A stretch of 64,000 bases of DNA from an uncultured Lachnospiraceae bacterium (GTDB lineage: Bacteria; Bacillota; Clostridia; Lachnospirales; Lachnospiraceae): positions 1 to 64,000 of the forward strand of contig CABSCP010000014.1 of assembly GCA_902476265.1 (NCBI GenBank), given 5' to 3'. Within the stretch, counting starts at the first letter, position 1, and each line of letters begins with the position of its first letter. Below the pieces are notes generated by a model, which was not told the DNA's origin, did no database searches, and saw only the letters and a program-made list of their open reading frames with translations. Positions 17,216 through 25,550 of this stretch are shown here, in pieces. A program made the position numbers and the translations under genes.

Positions 17216-18849
17216 TTTTCGTCCTCTTCGATGTCAGCGGTGTAAACGGTGCGTTTTCTCGCCATTTCATCGCTTTCCAGATATTCGTCATAGGTGGTGA
17301 TCTTATCGATCATGGAACCGTTTGGCAGAATTTCCATGATGCGGTTTGCGGTGGTCTGCACGAACTGATGGTCATGGCAGGCAAACAGCGCAACGCCCGG
17401 GAATTTGATCAGCCCGTTGTTTAATGCCGTGATGGATTCCATATCCAGATGGTTGGTGGGCTCGTCTAAAATCAGGCAGTTGGCTCCGGAAATCATCATC
17501 TTGGAGAGCAGGCAGCGCACCTTCTCCCCGCCGGAAAGGACTTTCACTTTCTTCACGCCGTCCTCACCCGCAAAGAGCATCCGGCCCAAAAAGCCGCGGA
17601 CATAGGTTACATCCTTTACCGGAGAGTAGCCGGTGAGCCATTCCACGATGGTATCTTCGTTGTCAAATTCATTGGTGGGATCCTTGGGGAAGTACGCCTG
17701 GGAGGTAGTAACTCCCCATTTATAGGTCCCCTCGTCCGGCTCCAATTCCCCGGCCAGAATCTGGAACAGGGTGGTTTTTGCCAGTTCGTTGCCGCCCACA
17801 AAAGCGATCTTATCATTATGCCCGGCGATGAAGGAGATGTTGTCCAGAACCTTTACGCCGTTAACCGTCTTGCTGATGCCGTCCACCGTGAGCACCTCAT
17901 TGCCGATTTCGCGGTCGGGACGGAAATCAATATAAGGATATTTCCGGCTGGAAGGTTTGATATCGTCCAGCTGGATTTTTTCCAGGGCGCGCTTTCTGGA
18001 GGTTGCCTGTTTGGACTTGGAAGCGTTTGCGGAGAAACGGGAAATGAATTCCTGCAGCTCCTTGATCTTTTCTTCCTTCTTCCGGTTGGCTTCTTTCATC
18101 TGCTTGATCAGAAGCTGGCTGGACTCGTACCAGAAATCATAGTTGCCGGCATACAGCGTGATCTTGCCGTAGTCGATGTCCGCGATATGGGTACATACTT
18201 TATTTAAGAAATAACGGTCATGGGAGACTACGATGACGGTATTCTCAAAATTGATGAGGAATTCTTCCAGCCATGCGATGGCATCCAGATCCAGATGGTT
18301 GGTAGGCTCGTCTAAAAGCAGGATGTCAGGATTGCCGAAAAGCGCCCGGGCCAGCAGCACTTTTACCTTTTCACTGCCGTTTAAGTCCTTCATCACGCTG
18401 TAATGGATATCGGTATCGATGCCCAGCCCGTTTAACAGGGTGGCAGCGTCGGATTCCGCGTTCCAGCCGTCCATTTCGGCAAACTCCGCTTCCAGCTCGG
18501 AAGCCCGGATGCCGTCTTCGTCGGAGAAATCTTCTTTTGCGTAAATCGCGTCTTTTTCCTTCATGATTTCATAAAGGCGGGCATTCCCCATGATGACCAC
18601 ATCCATGACGGTAAAATCGTCATATTTGAAATGGTCCTGCTCCAGCACGGAAAGACGCTGGCCGGGAGTGATGACCACATCGCCGTTGGTGGTTTCCAGT
18701 TTCCCGGAAAGAATTTTCAAAAAAGTGGATTTTCCGGCGCCGTTGGCGCCGATGAGACCATAGCAGTTGCCTTCCGTAAATTTGATATTTACATCTTCAA
18801 ACAGCGCCTTTTTACCCAGGCGCAGTGTCACATTGTTTGCACTGATCAT
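17212..18849 (-). CDS. ABC-F family ATPase (ribosome-associated, YkpA/YbiT-like)
   Basis: A 545-residue soluble protein with two ABC ATPase domains joined by a charged linker (KEANRKKEEKIKELQEFISRF at about 245-265), the ABC-F layout; relatives act on the ribosomal E site. Domain 1 has Walker A GANGAGKST, signature LNGSEK instead of LSGGE, and Walker B LLLDEPTNHLD. Domain 2 has a noncanonical Walker A GGNELAKTT, a normal LSGGEK and LILDEPTNHLD. There are no membrane helices. It is the first gene of the minus-strand operon, with a promoter at 18934-18961. Confidence 0.93.
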   Translation of the reverse strand: MISANNVTLRLGKKALFEDVNIKFTEGNCYGLIGANGAGKSTFLKILSGKLETTNGDVVITPGQRLSVLEQDHFKYDDFTVMDVVIMGNARLYEIMKEKDAIYAKEDFSDEDGIRASELEAEFAEMDGWNAESDAATLLNGLGIDTDIHYSVMKDLNGSEKVKVLLARALFGNPDILLLDEPTNHLDLDAIAWLEEFLINFENTVIVVSHDRYFLNKVCTHIADIDYGKITLYAGNYDFWYESSQLLIKQMKEANRKKEEKIKELQEFISRFSANASKSKQATSRKRALEKIQLDDIKPSSRKYPYIDFRPDREIGNEVLTVDGISKTVNGVKVLDNISFIAGHNDKIAFVGGNELAKTTLFQILAGELEPDEGTYKWGVTTSQAYFPKDPTNEFDNEDTIVEWLTGYSPVKDVTYVRGFLGRMLFAGEDGVKKVKVLSGGEKVRCLLSKMMISGANCLILDEPTNHLDMESITALNNGLIKFPGVALFACHDHQFVQTTANRIMEILPNGSMIDKITTYDEYLESDEMARKRTVYTADIEEDEN

Positions 18850-18933
18850 AACTTGCTACCTTTCTTTTATAAAAGCAGGGCTTTGCCCCAAAACATGCGG
18901 TTTTCGCCCTTTGCGTTAATGATATCCTTTCCT

Positions 18934-18961
18934 ATTGTACAGAAATTTATGGAATTTTCAA
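18934..18961 (-). promoter_or_regulatory. Promoter of the ABC-F/PHP/HAD operon
   Basis: On the minus strand TTGAAA (18961-18956) and TACAAT (18939-18934) are spaced by 16 bases, about 85 bases upstream of the ABC-F start. Close match to a vegetative sigma promoter. Confidence 0.6.
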
Positions 18962-18994
18962 GAGGAAAAAGGGGAAAAGTTTCACCGATATATG

Positions 18995-19023
18995 TTGACA
19001 GACGACATATGTCGTGTTACGAT
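18995..19023 (+). promoter_or_regulatory. padR promoter with palindromic operator between -35 and -10
   Basis: TTGACA (18995-19000) and TACGAT (19018-19023) are spaced by 17 bases. The spacer holds the perfect 14-bp palindrome ACGACATATGTCGT (19002-19015). The half-site ATATGTCG recurs at 19033-19040, 26 bases on. Placement in the spacer implies steric repression, most simply autoregulation by the PadR protein encoded next. Confidence 0.8.
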
Positions 19024-19067
19024 ATAAAAACAATATGTCGCAAGACGATATAACGGGAGGCGAGACA

Positions 19068-19385
19068 ATGGATAAGACGGAGCCCTTGACGGAGAGTTAT
19101 TTTTATATTCTGCTCTGTTTATATGGAGGGAAGAAGCACGGTTACGGCATCATGCAGAAAACCGGGCAGCTCACAAACGGCAGGGTCAGGATTGGTTCCG
19201 GAACGATGTACGGAGCAGTGGGCAACATGATGAAAAAAGGATGGATCAGAGAATGTGAAAATCCCGCCGATGACAGAAAGAAGCTGTATGAGCTGACGGC
19301 TGCAGGCAGGAACGTGTTTGAAGCAGAGTTTGCACGGCTCACCGGACTGGTAGAGGATGCGAGGAAAGTGATGGAGGAAGGATGA
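19068..19385 (+). CDS. PadR-family transcriptional repressor
   Basis: A 105-residue winged-helix regulator of the PadR type (YFYILLCLYGGKKHGYGIMQ, then GSGTMYGAVGNMMKKGWI, then RKKLYELTAAGRNVFEAEF), with a short C-terminal dimerisation helix. Start is ATG 19068 behind GGGAGG; upstream frame extension would overlap the promoter. It is cotranscribed with a DUF2812 membrane protein starting two bases after its stop, a pairing common in Firmicutes. Its promoter contains a perfect palindrome, so autorepression is likely. Confidence 0.92.
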   Translation: MDKTEPLTESYFYILLCLYGGKKHGYGIMQKTGQLTNGRVRIGSGTMYGAVGNMMKKGWIRECENPADDRKKLYELTAAGRNVFEAEFARLTGLVEDARKVMEEG

Positions 19386-19386
19386 A

Positions 19387-19944
19387 ATGAGCGCAGAAAG
19401 ATTTGTCTCCCATAAGGTTTTCATGGCATGGGAATATGAACAGGAAGAAATATATCTGAATGAAATGAGCAAAAAGGGCTGGCAGGTTACAGAAGGAGGG
19501 TGTTTCCATACCGTTTTTGAGAAAATACCCGGACGGCAGTTTTGTTACCGGCTGGATTACAATCCGAAAGCCATGAAGGATCCGGAAGAGAGGGAGCGCT
19601 ATATCGAGACCTTTGCGGCGGACGGCTGGGAGTTTATTAACAACACTTTTAACGGCTGGATTTATCTGCGGAAGGAAAGAAAAGAAGGGATGGAAGAAGA
19701 GGACTTTGAAATTTACAGCGACAGCTCGTCGCTGGGAGAACTTTTCGCCAGGTTTGACCGAATGCTCCTGGCATGCTGCATCATGGCCCTGGCTGCACTT
19801 TGTCTGGAAATCAGCCTTCTTATCAGCAGCAGCAATCTTCTTATTCTCGTGTTTGTACTTTTGCTTCTGGGTCTGCTGCTTTGGCTGCTGCAGGGAAAGT
19901 CCAGACTCAAAAAGGTCAGACAGGGACTGCTCGAAAAAAATTAG
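19387..19944 (+). CDS. DUF2812 membrane protein
   Basis: A 185-residue protein with an N-terminal soluble DUF2812 region (FMAWEYEQEEIYLNEMSKKGWQ; YRLDYNP; AADGWEFINN) followed by two membrane helices near residues 127-170 (ACCIMALAALCLEISLLIS; LLILVFVLLLLGLLLWLL). The biochemical role is unknown. It begins two bases after padR, so the regulator and membrane protein form a unit, possibly sensing envelope stress or a drug. Confidence 0.85.
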   Translation: MSAERFVSHKVFMAWEYEQEEIYLNEMSKKGWQVTEGGCFHTVFEKIPGRQFCYRLDYNPKAMKDPEERERYIETFAADGWEFINNTFNGWIYLRKERKEGMEEEDFEIYSDSSSLGELFARFDRMLLACCIMALAALCLEISLLISSSNLLILVFVLLLLGLLLWLLQGKSRLKKVRQGLLEKN

Positions 19945-20054
19945 AAAAAAGTTGACAGAGTCCGTTCTATTGGACACCTTGTTTGCTATGATGGAATCAG
20001 AAAGCAGGAAACAGTGTGTATTTGATACCATATTTGGCAAAGGAGGTATTTTAC

Positions 20055-20159
20055 ATGAAAGGATATTATGTGAGCGAAGGATATATGGGATATGTGAACG
20101 GAACATACCGGCTTTTCTCAGATGAAGGGGACTACCTGGAGATGATGAGGGAAGAATGA
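20055..20159 (+). CDS. 34-residue small protein
   Basis: An ATG at 20055, eight bases after AGGAGG (20041-20046), opens a 34-codon frame: it begins MKGYYVSEGYMGYVNGTYRL and ends in an acidic Glu-rich tail. Aromatic and glycine rich at the front; no membrane segment. The ribosome binding site is strong and nothing else fills the interval. I recall similar Lachnospiraceae small proteins, function unknown. Spacing from the DUF2812 gene (110 bases) suggests its own promoter; a TTGACA at 19952 has no good partner. Confidence 0.6.
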   Translation: MKGYYVSEGYMGYVNGTYRLFSDEGDYLEMMREE

Positions 20160-20220
20160 CAGACCCCAGCCGGGAAAAGCCGTTTATCCGGTAAGAAAGG
20201 GAATACTGATCATTTTTCGC

Positions 20221-20249
20221 TAGACAAAAGAAAGCCCAGAGGATATAAT
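20221..20249 (+). promoter_or_regulatory. Promoter of the degenerate GGDEF gene
   Basis: TAGACA (20221-20226) and a perfect TATAAT (20244-20249) are spaced by 17 bases, 86 bases before the start codon at 20335. The leader contains ACAGTCAGTC and GACTGT-like complementary segments, but no recognised riboswitch. Confidence 0.7.
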
Positions 20250-20334
20250 CAAACCAGAACAGTCAGTCGTTTACTGTCCGCAGTTTGAGAGTAAGACTTA
20301 TCTGAAATAATCGGAATGAAGAGAGGGCGAAATT

Positions 20335-21258
20335 ATGGCATATGGGGCATTGTCATTGGAGCAGAGGCTGAAGGAGAAGATTACGGAGTACAGCCTTGAT
20401 AATTTATTTGATCTTGCGATGGTTAAGGAGTATTTCCAGAATCTACACGATGCTCTCGGCGTGGAATTTCTGCTGACGCAGCGCCACGGTGAGACAGCGG
20501 TTGAAGTGGGTGATTTTTCCGGTTTTGTTCCTGACGTGGTGAACGATCCGGGCAGAAAGGTCAGGGTTCAGGGCAGGACCATCGGACATCTGTATACGAA
20601 GCTTGTCGATGTTTCCGATCCTGAACTTGTAGAACATATCCTGGATAATATTGTGGATATTTATGCCAATATGGGGGAGAAGCATTATCTCTACAGAGAG
20701 ACCGCTATTTATGCGGACGAGCTGGAAGAGAAGATGGAGAAGGAATTGTACCGTGTGAAGCGGGGAGAACACGAGGATGCTCTCACAGGCACGCTCAGCA
20801 AGACCTATTTTGTCAGCCGCCTGAAAGATATGGAAGAAGCGGGGGTTGCTCCTGCAGCTGTCATCTGTGCCAATATCAATGACTGGAAATTTGTCCATGA
20901 CCATTTCGGCATTGAAGAGAGCGACCGCCTGATCAAGACGATCGCAGGCATTATCCGTCAGGAAGCGGGAGAAGGTTATCTCATCGGCCGCGTGGACGGC
21001 GATGTATTCGGCATTGTGATCCCCACTCCCGAGGATGGAGAAGCGGAGGATTATTGCAGCAGGATCCAGCAGGCATGTCTTGTTTATGAGGATCCGGTGC
21101 TGGCGCCTTCCCTGGCGGTGGGAATGGTATACCGCACCAATGTGGAAGAACCTTTTATGTCACGGTATTCCGAAGCGGAATATGAGATGTTTAACAACAA
21201 ATACGATGTGAAGCATGCGCCGGGTTATCAGGACCGCCTGGAGCACGGGCTGCGGTAA
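20335..21258 (+). CDS. Degenerate GGDEF-domain protein
   Basis: A 307-residue protein. Residues 1-150 form an unassigned sensory region ending in a helical linker (ELEEKMEKELYRVKRGEHEDALTG). Residues about 150-300 match the diguanylate cyclase fold (DALTGTLSKTYFVSRL; ICANINDWKFVHDHFG), but the signature loop reads VDGDVF instead of GGDEF, so cyclase activity is doubtful. It may bind GTP or c-di-GMP, or act by protein contact. GAGAGGG precedes the ATG. No membrane segment. Confidence 0.78.
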   Translation: MAYGALSLEQRLKEKITEYSLDNLFDLAMVKEYFQNLHDALGVEFLLTQRHGETAVEVGDFSGFVPDVVNDPGRKVRVQGRTIGHLYTKLVDVSDPELVEHILDNIVDIYANMGEKHYLYRETAIYADELEEKMEKELYRVKRGEHEDALTGTLSKTYFVSRLKDMEEAGVAPAAVICANINDWKFVHDHFGIEESDRLIKTIAGIIRQEAGEGYLIGRVDGDVFGIVIPTPEDGEAEDYCSRIQQACLVYEDPVLAPSLAVGMVYRTNVEEPFMSRYSEAEYEMFNNKYDVKHAPGYQDRLEHGLR

Positions 21259-21271
21259 TTGTAGCAGGATT

Positions 21272-22003
21272 ATGGAGACAGAGCTGGTTTTTGAAGATTA
21301 CAGGAAGGTTGAAGCCAACCTGATCTGCCGGCTGATGCGGAAAATTCCCGGACAGCCTTTCGACAGAATTGTTACCACCAGGGCGTTTGCAGATCTGTAT
21401 GCAGTTCCATACCAATATCGAAAAAGGACAGATGGGACGGCGGACTGCCGTCCCTTAGTTTTGCCCTGTCTCAGGCGATGGGGCATGGAGGCGGAAGATA
21501 TCTGCAGTGACGCGGTGAAGAATATGGAAAGATTGTTTCCCGCTGTATTGGAACCGCTGGAGAGTCTGATGCAGAGTGACAGGAAAGGGTCGGTCAAGAG
21601 CGTCCTACTGGAGCTGCTGAAGCAGCGGATGCCGACAGTAGAGGGATCGCGTCTTAACCGGGTGGCGGAAGTGCTGGCCGCCCGTGTCGGAGAGCGGGCA
21701 CAGAAGGCATCAGGCCTTGGACCTATGTGGTATTTGGGAAATACAGGCGGACTCTATGGAGCGTCCTCCCTTTTGTATCCCGGTGTTCTGAGCGCATTTG
21801 CCAAAATGACAAAACAAAGTTTTTTTATTCTGCCCGCAAGTGTACATCATGTGATTCTGCTTCCCGAAAACGGAAGCGAGAGCAGAGAACTTCTGTATGG
21901 GATGGTAGCTTCCGGAAACAATAGAATAGAAGAAAAGGAAAAAATCCTTTCCGGTTCTGTTTACTATTTCGATGCAGGGAAAACGAATATAAGACTTTTT
22001 TAA
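21272..22003 (+). CDS. DUF5688-type conserved hypothetical protein
   Basis: A 243-residue soluble protein with features recalled from the DUF5688 family of Lachnospiraceae (MWYLGNTGGLYGASSLLYPGVL; FFILPASVHHVILLPE). Function unknown. Start chosen at ATG 21272, 13 bases after the GGDEF-like gene; its binding site is weak, suggesting coupling. It ends before the tRNA-Arg promoter. Confidence 0.7.
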   Translation: METELVFEDYRKVEANLICRLMRKIPGQPFDRIVTTRAFADLYAVPYQYRKRTDGTADCRPLVLPCLRRWGMEAEDICSDAVKNMERLFPAVLEPLESLMQSDRKGSVKSVLLELLKQRMPTVEGSRLNRVAEVLAARVGERAQKASGLGPMWYLGNTGGLYGASSLLYPGVLSAFAKMTKQSFFILPASVHHVILLPENGSESRELLYGMVASGNNRIEEKEKILSGSVYYFDAGKTNIRLF

Positions 22004-22010
22004 AAAGTTC

Positions 22011-22039
22011 TGGACAAGATGGAAATCATGTGATATTAT
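22011..22039 (+). promoter_or_regulatory. Promoter of tRNA-Arg
   Basis: TGGACA (22011-22016) and TATTAT (22034-22039) with a 17-base spacer, ending 50 bases before the mature tRNA. Predicted initiation falls near 22046, inside the left arm of the flanking inverted repeat. Confidence 0.55.
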
Positions 22040-22043
22040 ATGC

Positions 22044-22176
22044 CAGAGTGATGCGTAACAAATCTGTAATATCTTGGATATTACATGAGCAACCGTAGTC
22101 TAACGGATAGAACGGAGGCCTCCGACGCCTTTAATGCAGGTTCGATTCCTGTCGGTTGCATTATGGCATCACTCTG
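22044..22176 (+). repeat. Inverted repeat enclosing tRNA-Arg, with T-run
   Basis: CAGAGTGATGC (22044-22054) and GCATCACTCTG (22166-22176) are perfectly complementary 11-mers flanking the tRNA. The right arm is followed by CTTTTTATA. In the precursor RNA the leader and trailer could pair, and the T-run may act as the terminator. Confidence 0.7.
22089..22160 (+). tRNA. tRNA-Arg (anticodon CCG)
   Basis: The cloverleaf folds cleanly: acceptor GCAACCG pairs with CGGTTGC plus discriminator A; anticodon stem GAGGC/GCCTT closes loop CTCCGAC, giving anticodon CCG for CGG codons; T arm GCAGG-TTCGATT-CCTGT. CCA is not encoded. Length 72. Confidence 0.95.
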
Positions 22177-22223
22177 CTTTTTATATAGGAAAATAACGAT
22201 TCGATTCAAAAGGTTGGGATTGC

Positions 22224-23501
22224 ATGAGCGAACAGAAGAAACAGAAGGAAAAAACATTCCTTCAGTTCCTGAAAGAGAATAAAACAGTAGCAGCTATGCT
22301 GGGAGTGGTAGCGGTAGTGGTGATTGCCGCGGCTGTTATGATAGGGCTTTTCCTTGGGAAGAATACGGAACAGGCGTCTTTGGATGTGCCGGAGGCTGAA
22401 ACGATCCGGACACAGGAAGGAACGGAAACGGCAGCGGTGGTACCTCTGGAGGAGGATGCGAATCCAAAGGTATGCGAGCTGATCAATGAATATTATCAGG
22501 CCGCGGCTTTGGGAGATACCGCCAAAATTCAGGAGCTGGTTCATACCTATAGTCAGGAAACGCTGATTTATCTGGAAAAGATAAGCAATTATATTGAAGA
22601 ATACAGGGACGTGAAGTGCTTTACCAAAGCCGGACCTATAGAGAATTCCTATGTGGTTTACGCGTCTTATGAAACAAAGTTTAAAGACATGGAGACATTG
22701 GTTCCCGGCGTGAGTCCTTATCTCGTTTATGCGGATGAAGGCGGCAGTTATTATATCTACGAAGGCGACGTGGACGAAGAAGTCAATCTGTATCTGGAAG
22801 AGATTTCCGCCCAGGATGATGTTGTGGATTTGATGAACCGGGTTCAGGTGTCATTTAACGAAGCTGTTGTGGAAGATGAAACGCTGAATAATTTCCTGGC
22901 GAATATGAAAGAGGATTTGAAAGTCGAAGTCGGTGAAGCGCTGGCGGAGGCCGAAGCACAGGAGTCAAAGGAAAGTGAAGGACAGCAGCCTTCCGATATC
23001 ATTACCGCTGAGGAAGTCAGAGCCAGGGATGTGGTGAATGTCAGGGCGTCTGACAGCGAGAAAGCGGAGAAGATCGGCAAGGTACAGACCGGAGATATAT
23101 TAAAACTTCTGGAGAGCAAGCCCAACGGATGGTCCAAAGTGGAATATGACGGGAAAGAAGCATTTATCAAGTCAGAGTTCCTGGAGGCGGTTGCATCAGA
23201 AAGCGGGAACGGTAAGGAAGGACAGCAGGCAGAAAAGCCGGCCGACAATGGGGACGGACAGAAGCAGGAAGCTTCTTCTAATGCCGGTGTGAGCACTGAG
23301 ATTCCTACTTCCGGAACGGTGATGGTGGCAGAAACGGTGAATGTCAGAAAGTCGGCAAGTGAAACCGCCGATAAACTGGGCGTCTGCTATCAGGGAGATA
23401 AGCTTGAAATTCTCATGCAGCAGGCAGACGGCTGGACAAAGGTGAAATATAACGGCAAGACAGGTTATGTAAAGACAGACGTTTTAAAAATTATGAAATA
23501 A
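22224..23501 (+). CDS. Membrane-anchored protein with two bacterial SH3 domains
   Basis: A 425-residue protein: short cytoplasmic N-terminus (MSEQKKQKEKTFLQF), one membrane helix at about 23-45 (AAMLGVVAVVVIAAAVMIGLF), a ~180-residue extracytoplasmic region with an NTF2-like character (NEYYQAAALGDTAKIQELV), then two SH3b repeats (VVNVRASDSEKAEKIGKVQTG at about 270; TVNVRKSASETADKLG at about 370). A Glu/Gln/Lys-rich linker separates the repeats. SH3b domains commonly bind peptidoglycan, so a cell-wall role is plausible. It is followed by a terminator. Confidence 0.85.
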   Translation: MSEQKKQKEKTFLQFLKENKTVAAMLGVVAVVVIAAAVMIGLFLGKNTEQASLDVPEAETIRTQEGTETAAVVPLEEDANPKVCELINEYYQAAALGDTAKIQELVHTYSQETLIYLEKISNYIEEYRDVKCFTKAGPIENSYVVYASYETKFKDMETLVPGVSPYLVYADEGGSYYIYEGDVDEEVNLYLEEISAQDDVVDLMNRVQVSFNEAVVEDETLNNFLANMKEDLKVEVGEALAEAEAQESKESEGQQPSDIITAEEVRARDVVNVRASDSEKAEKIGKVQTGDILKLLESKPNGWSKVEYDGKEAFIKSEFLEAVASESGNGKEGQQAEKPADNGDGQKQEASSNAGVSTEIPTSGTVMVAETVNVRKSASETADKLGVCYQGDKLEILMQQADGWTKVKYNGKTGYVKTDVLKIMK

Positions 23502-23534
23502 TAGAATAGCTTCTCCCGAATCGGGGAAAATAAG

Positions 23535-23569
23535 ACCGGAAGTATCCATGGAGGATGCTTCCGGTTTTT
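23535..23569 (+). terminator. Intrinsic terminator after SH3 protein gene
   Basis: ACCGGAAGTATCC (23535-23547) and GGATGCTTCCGGT (23553-23565) form the stem, followed by TTTT. Confidence 0.9.
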
Positions 23570-23596
23570 AGTCATACCCCAAAAGGAGAGGCATAG

Positions 23597-24028
23597 ATGA
23601 AAAAAGATGATGTGGAATTGCTGGAGGAAATCCGGAAGAATACGGAGATGGGTTTGCATGCGCTGGACCTTGTGAGCAATAAGGTCTATGACGACAGCCT
23701 GGCGCTGCAGCTGGCCCGGGAATCTTTCAAATACGGGGAACTTCATGACCGTGCAAGAGCACAGCTGCTGGCACAAAACCGGCTGCCGGGGGCGGAAAAC
23801 AAGGTGGGAAAACTGATGCTGAGCGCATCCATACAGGGAAATACGCTGTTTAATTCGTCCACCAGCCATCTGGCGGAACTGATGATCCGCGGCAGCAACA
23901 TGGGGCTTTCCGATCTCTGGAAAGCGATGAACCACAACAGTCAGGCGGGAGACCAGGCGGTGGAGCTGGCGAAAGAGTTGATGGATTTCGAAGAAAATAA
24001 TATAAAAGAGTTAAAAAAATATCTGTAA
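23597..24028 (+). CDS. Conserved hypothetical all-helical protein
   Basis: A 143-residue protein predicted to be entirely helical (EEIRKNTEMGLHALDLVSNK; QARESFKY-like and SHLAELMIRGSNMGLSDLWK segments). The pattern suggests a four-helix bundle, possibly ferritin-like, but no metal-binding Glu/His set is evident. AAAGGAG precedes the ATG. It lies alone between the SH3 gene terminator and the gdhA promoter. Function not recognised. Confidence 0.65.
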   Translation: MKKDDVELLEEIRKNTEMGLHALDLVSNKVYDDSLALQLARESFKYGELHDRARAQLLAQNRLPGAENKVGKLMLSASIQGNTLFNSSTSHLAELMIRGSNMGLSDLWKAMNHNSQAGDQAVELAKELMDFEENNIKELKKYL

Positions 24029-24065
24029 AACCCATAAATTTTTTCGAGTTAATGTCTTAAAGTCC

Positions 24066-24094
24066 TTGCCTAATAAGGATAATCAGTATATAAT
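24066..24094 (+). promoter_or_regulatory. gdhA promoter
   Basis: TTGCCT (24066-24071), 17-base spacer, TATAAT (24089-24094), followed 49 bases later by the gdhA start. Confidence 0.75.
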
Positions 24095-24142
24095 AACTCC
24101 GAAACAGAAATCTAAGTATGAAGATTAAGGAGGATGAACTGT

Positions 24143-25477
24143 ATGTCTTATGTAGATGAGGTAATTGCGCAGGTAGTGGAAAAGAATCCTGCACAGCCTG
24201 AATTCCATCAGGCAGTGAAAGAAGTATTGGAATCATTACGCGTGGTAGTAGAGGCAAATGAAGAGGAATTCCGCAGGAATGCGCTGCTGGAGAGACTCAC
24301 CAATCCTGAAAGACAGATTGTGTTCCGGGTGCCGTGGGTGGATGATAAAGGCCAGGTTTGTGTCAACACCGGATTTCGCGTACAGTTTAACAGCGCTATC
24401 GGACCTTATAAAGGGGGACTGCGTTTTCATCCTTCCGTAAACCTGGGCATCATTAAGTTCCTCGGTTTTGAGCAGGTGTTCAAGAACTCCCTCACGGGGC
24501 TTCCCATCGGCGGCGGCAAGGGTGGCGCTGATTTTGATCCCAAGGGGAAATCCGACAGGGAAATCATGGCTTTCTGCCAGAGTTTCATGACGGAACTGTA
24601 CCGCCACATCGGTGCGGATACGGATGTTCCTGCCGGCGACATCGGCGTTGGGGCAAGGGAAATCGGATATATGTACGGTCAGTATAAGAGAATCCGCAAT
24701 ATTTATGAAGGCGTGCTGACGGGTAAGGGCCTTACATACGGCGGCTCTCTGGCGAGAAAAGAGGCGACCGGATATGGCCTGTTGTATATGACAAGAGAAA
24801 TGCTGAAGGAAAACGGCATTGATATTGCCGGAAAGACCATCGCGGTTTCCGGCGCAGGAAACGTAGCGATTTATGCGATGGAAAAGGCATATCAAATGGG
24901 CGCGAAGCCTGTGACGGCATCGGATTCCACCGGATGGGTTTACGATCCCGAAGGAATTGATCTGGCAGTGCTCAAGGATCTGAAGGAAGTGAAGCGCGCG
25001 CGCCTTTCCGAATATCTCAATTACAGGCCCAATGCGGAATATCATTCCGGCAAGGGCGTGTGGAGCGTGAAGGTCGATATCGCTCTGCCCTGCGCAACCC
25101 AGAATGAGTTGCAGCTTTCCGACGCGGAAGGCCTGGTGGCAAACGGCTGCATGGCGGTCTGCGAAGGCGCGAATATGCCCACAACCCTGGAGGCGACCGC
25201 ATATCTGCAGAAAAACGGTGTGCTCTTTGTGCCTGGTAAAGCGGCTAATGCGGGCGGGGTAGCAACCAGCGCGCTGGAAATGAGCCAGAACAGCGAACGT
25301 CTCAGCTGGAGCTTTGAAGAGGTGGATGCAAAACTTCAGGGCATCATGGTGAATATTTTCCATAACCTGGATAATGCCGCGAAGAAGTACGGCGTGGCAG
25401 GCAACTATGTGGCAGGCGCCAACATTGCAGGCTTTGAGAAGGTCGTGGAAGCCATGAATGCGCAGGGGATTGTATAA
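24143..25477 (+). CDS. gdhA: NADP-type glutamate dehydrogenase
   Basis: A 444-residue hexameric-type GDH that aminates 2-oxoglutarate with ammonium and NAD(P)H. The catalytic lysine region is LPIGGGKGGADFDPKGKSD at about 125; the Rossmann motif VSGAGNVAIYAME lies near 240. Length matches the family norm. Start set at ATG 24143, nine bases after AAGGAGG; an ATG at 24134 abuts the site. A single-gene unit with its own promoter and terminator. Confidence 0.96.
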   Translation: MSYVDEVIAQVVEKNPAQPEFHQAVKEVLESLRVVVEANEEEFRRNALLERLTNPERQIVFRVPWVDDKGQVCVNTGFRVQFNSAIGPYKGGLRFHPSVNLGIIKFLGFEQVFKNSLTGLPIGGGKGGADFDPKGKSDREIMAFCQSFMTELYRHIGADTDVPAGDIGVGAREIGYMYGQYKRIRNIYEGVLTGKGLTYGGSLARKEATGYGLLYMTREMLKENGIDIAGKTIAVSGAGNVAIYAMEKAYQMGAKPVTASDSTGWVYDPEGIDLAVLKDLKEVKRARLSEYLNYRPNAEYHSGKGVWSVKVDIALPCATQNELQLSDAEGLVANGCMAVCEGANMPTTLEATAYLQKNGVLFVPGKAANAGGVATSALEMSQNSERLSWSFEEVDAKLQGIMVNIFHNLDNAAKKYGVAGNYVAGANIAGFEKVVEAMNAQGIV

Positions 25478-25505
25478 GAAATCTTTCTTGGAAAATCAGT
25501 GACTG

Positions 25506-25550
25506 GAAATGGCGCGGTGGCCCTGTAAGGGCTGCCGCGCCATTTCCTTC
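25506..25550 (+). terminator. gdhA terminator
   Basis: An 18-bp stem: GAAATGGCGCGGTGGCCC (25506-25523) pairs with GGGCTGCCGCGCCATTTC around a 5-base loop, followed by TCCTTCTTGT. Confidence 0.85.
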
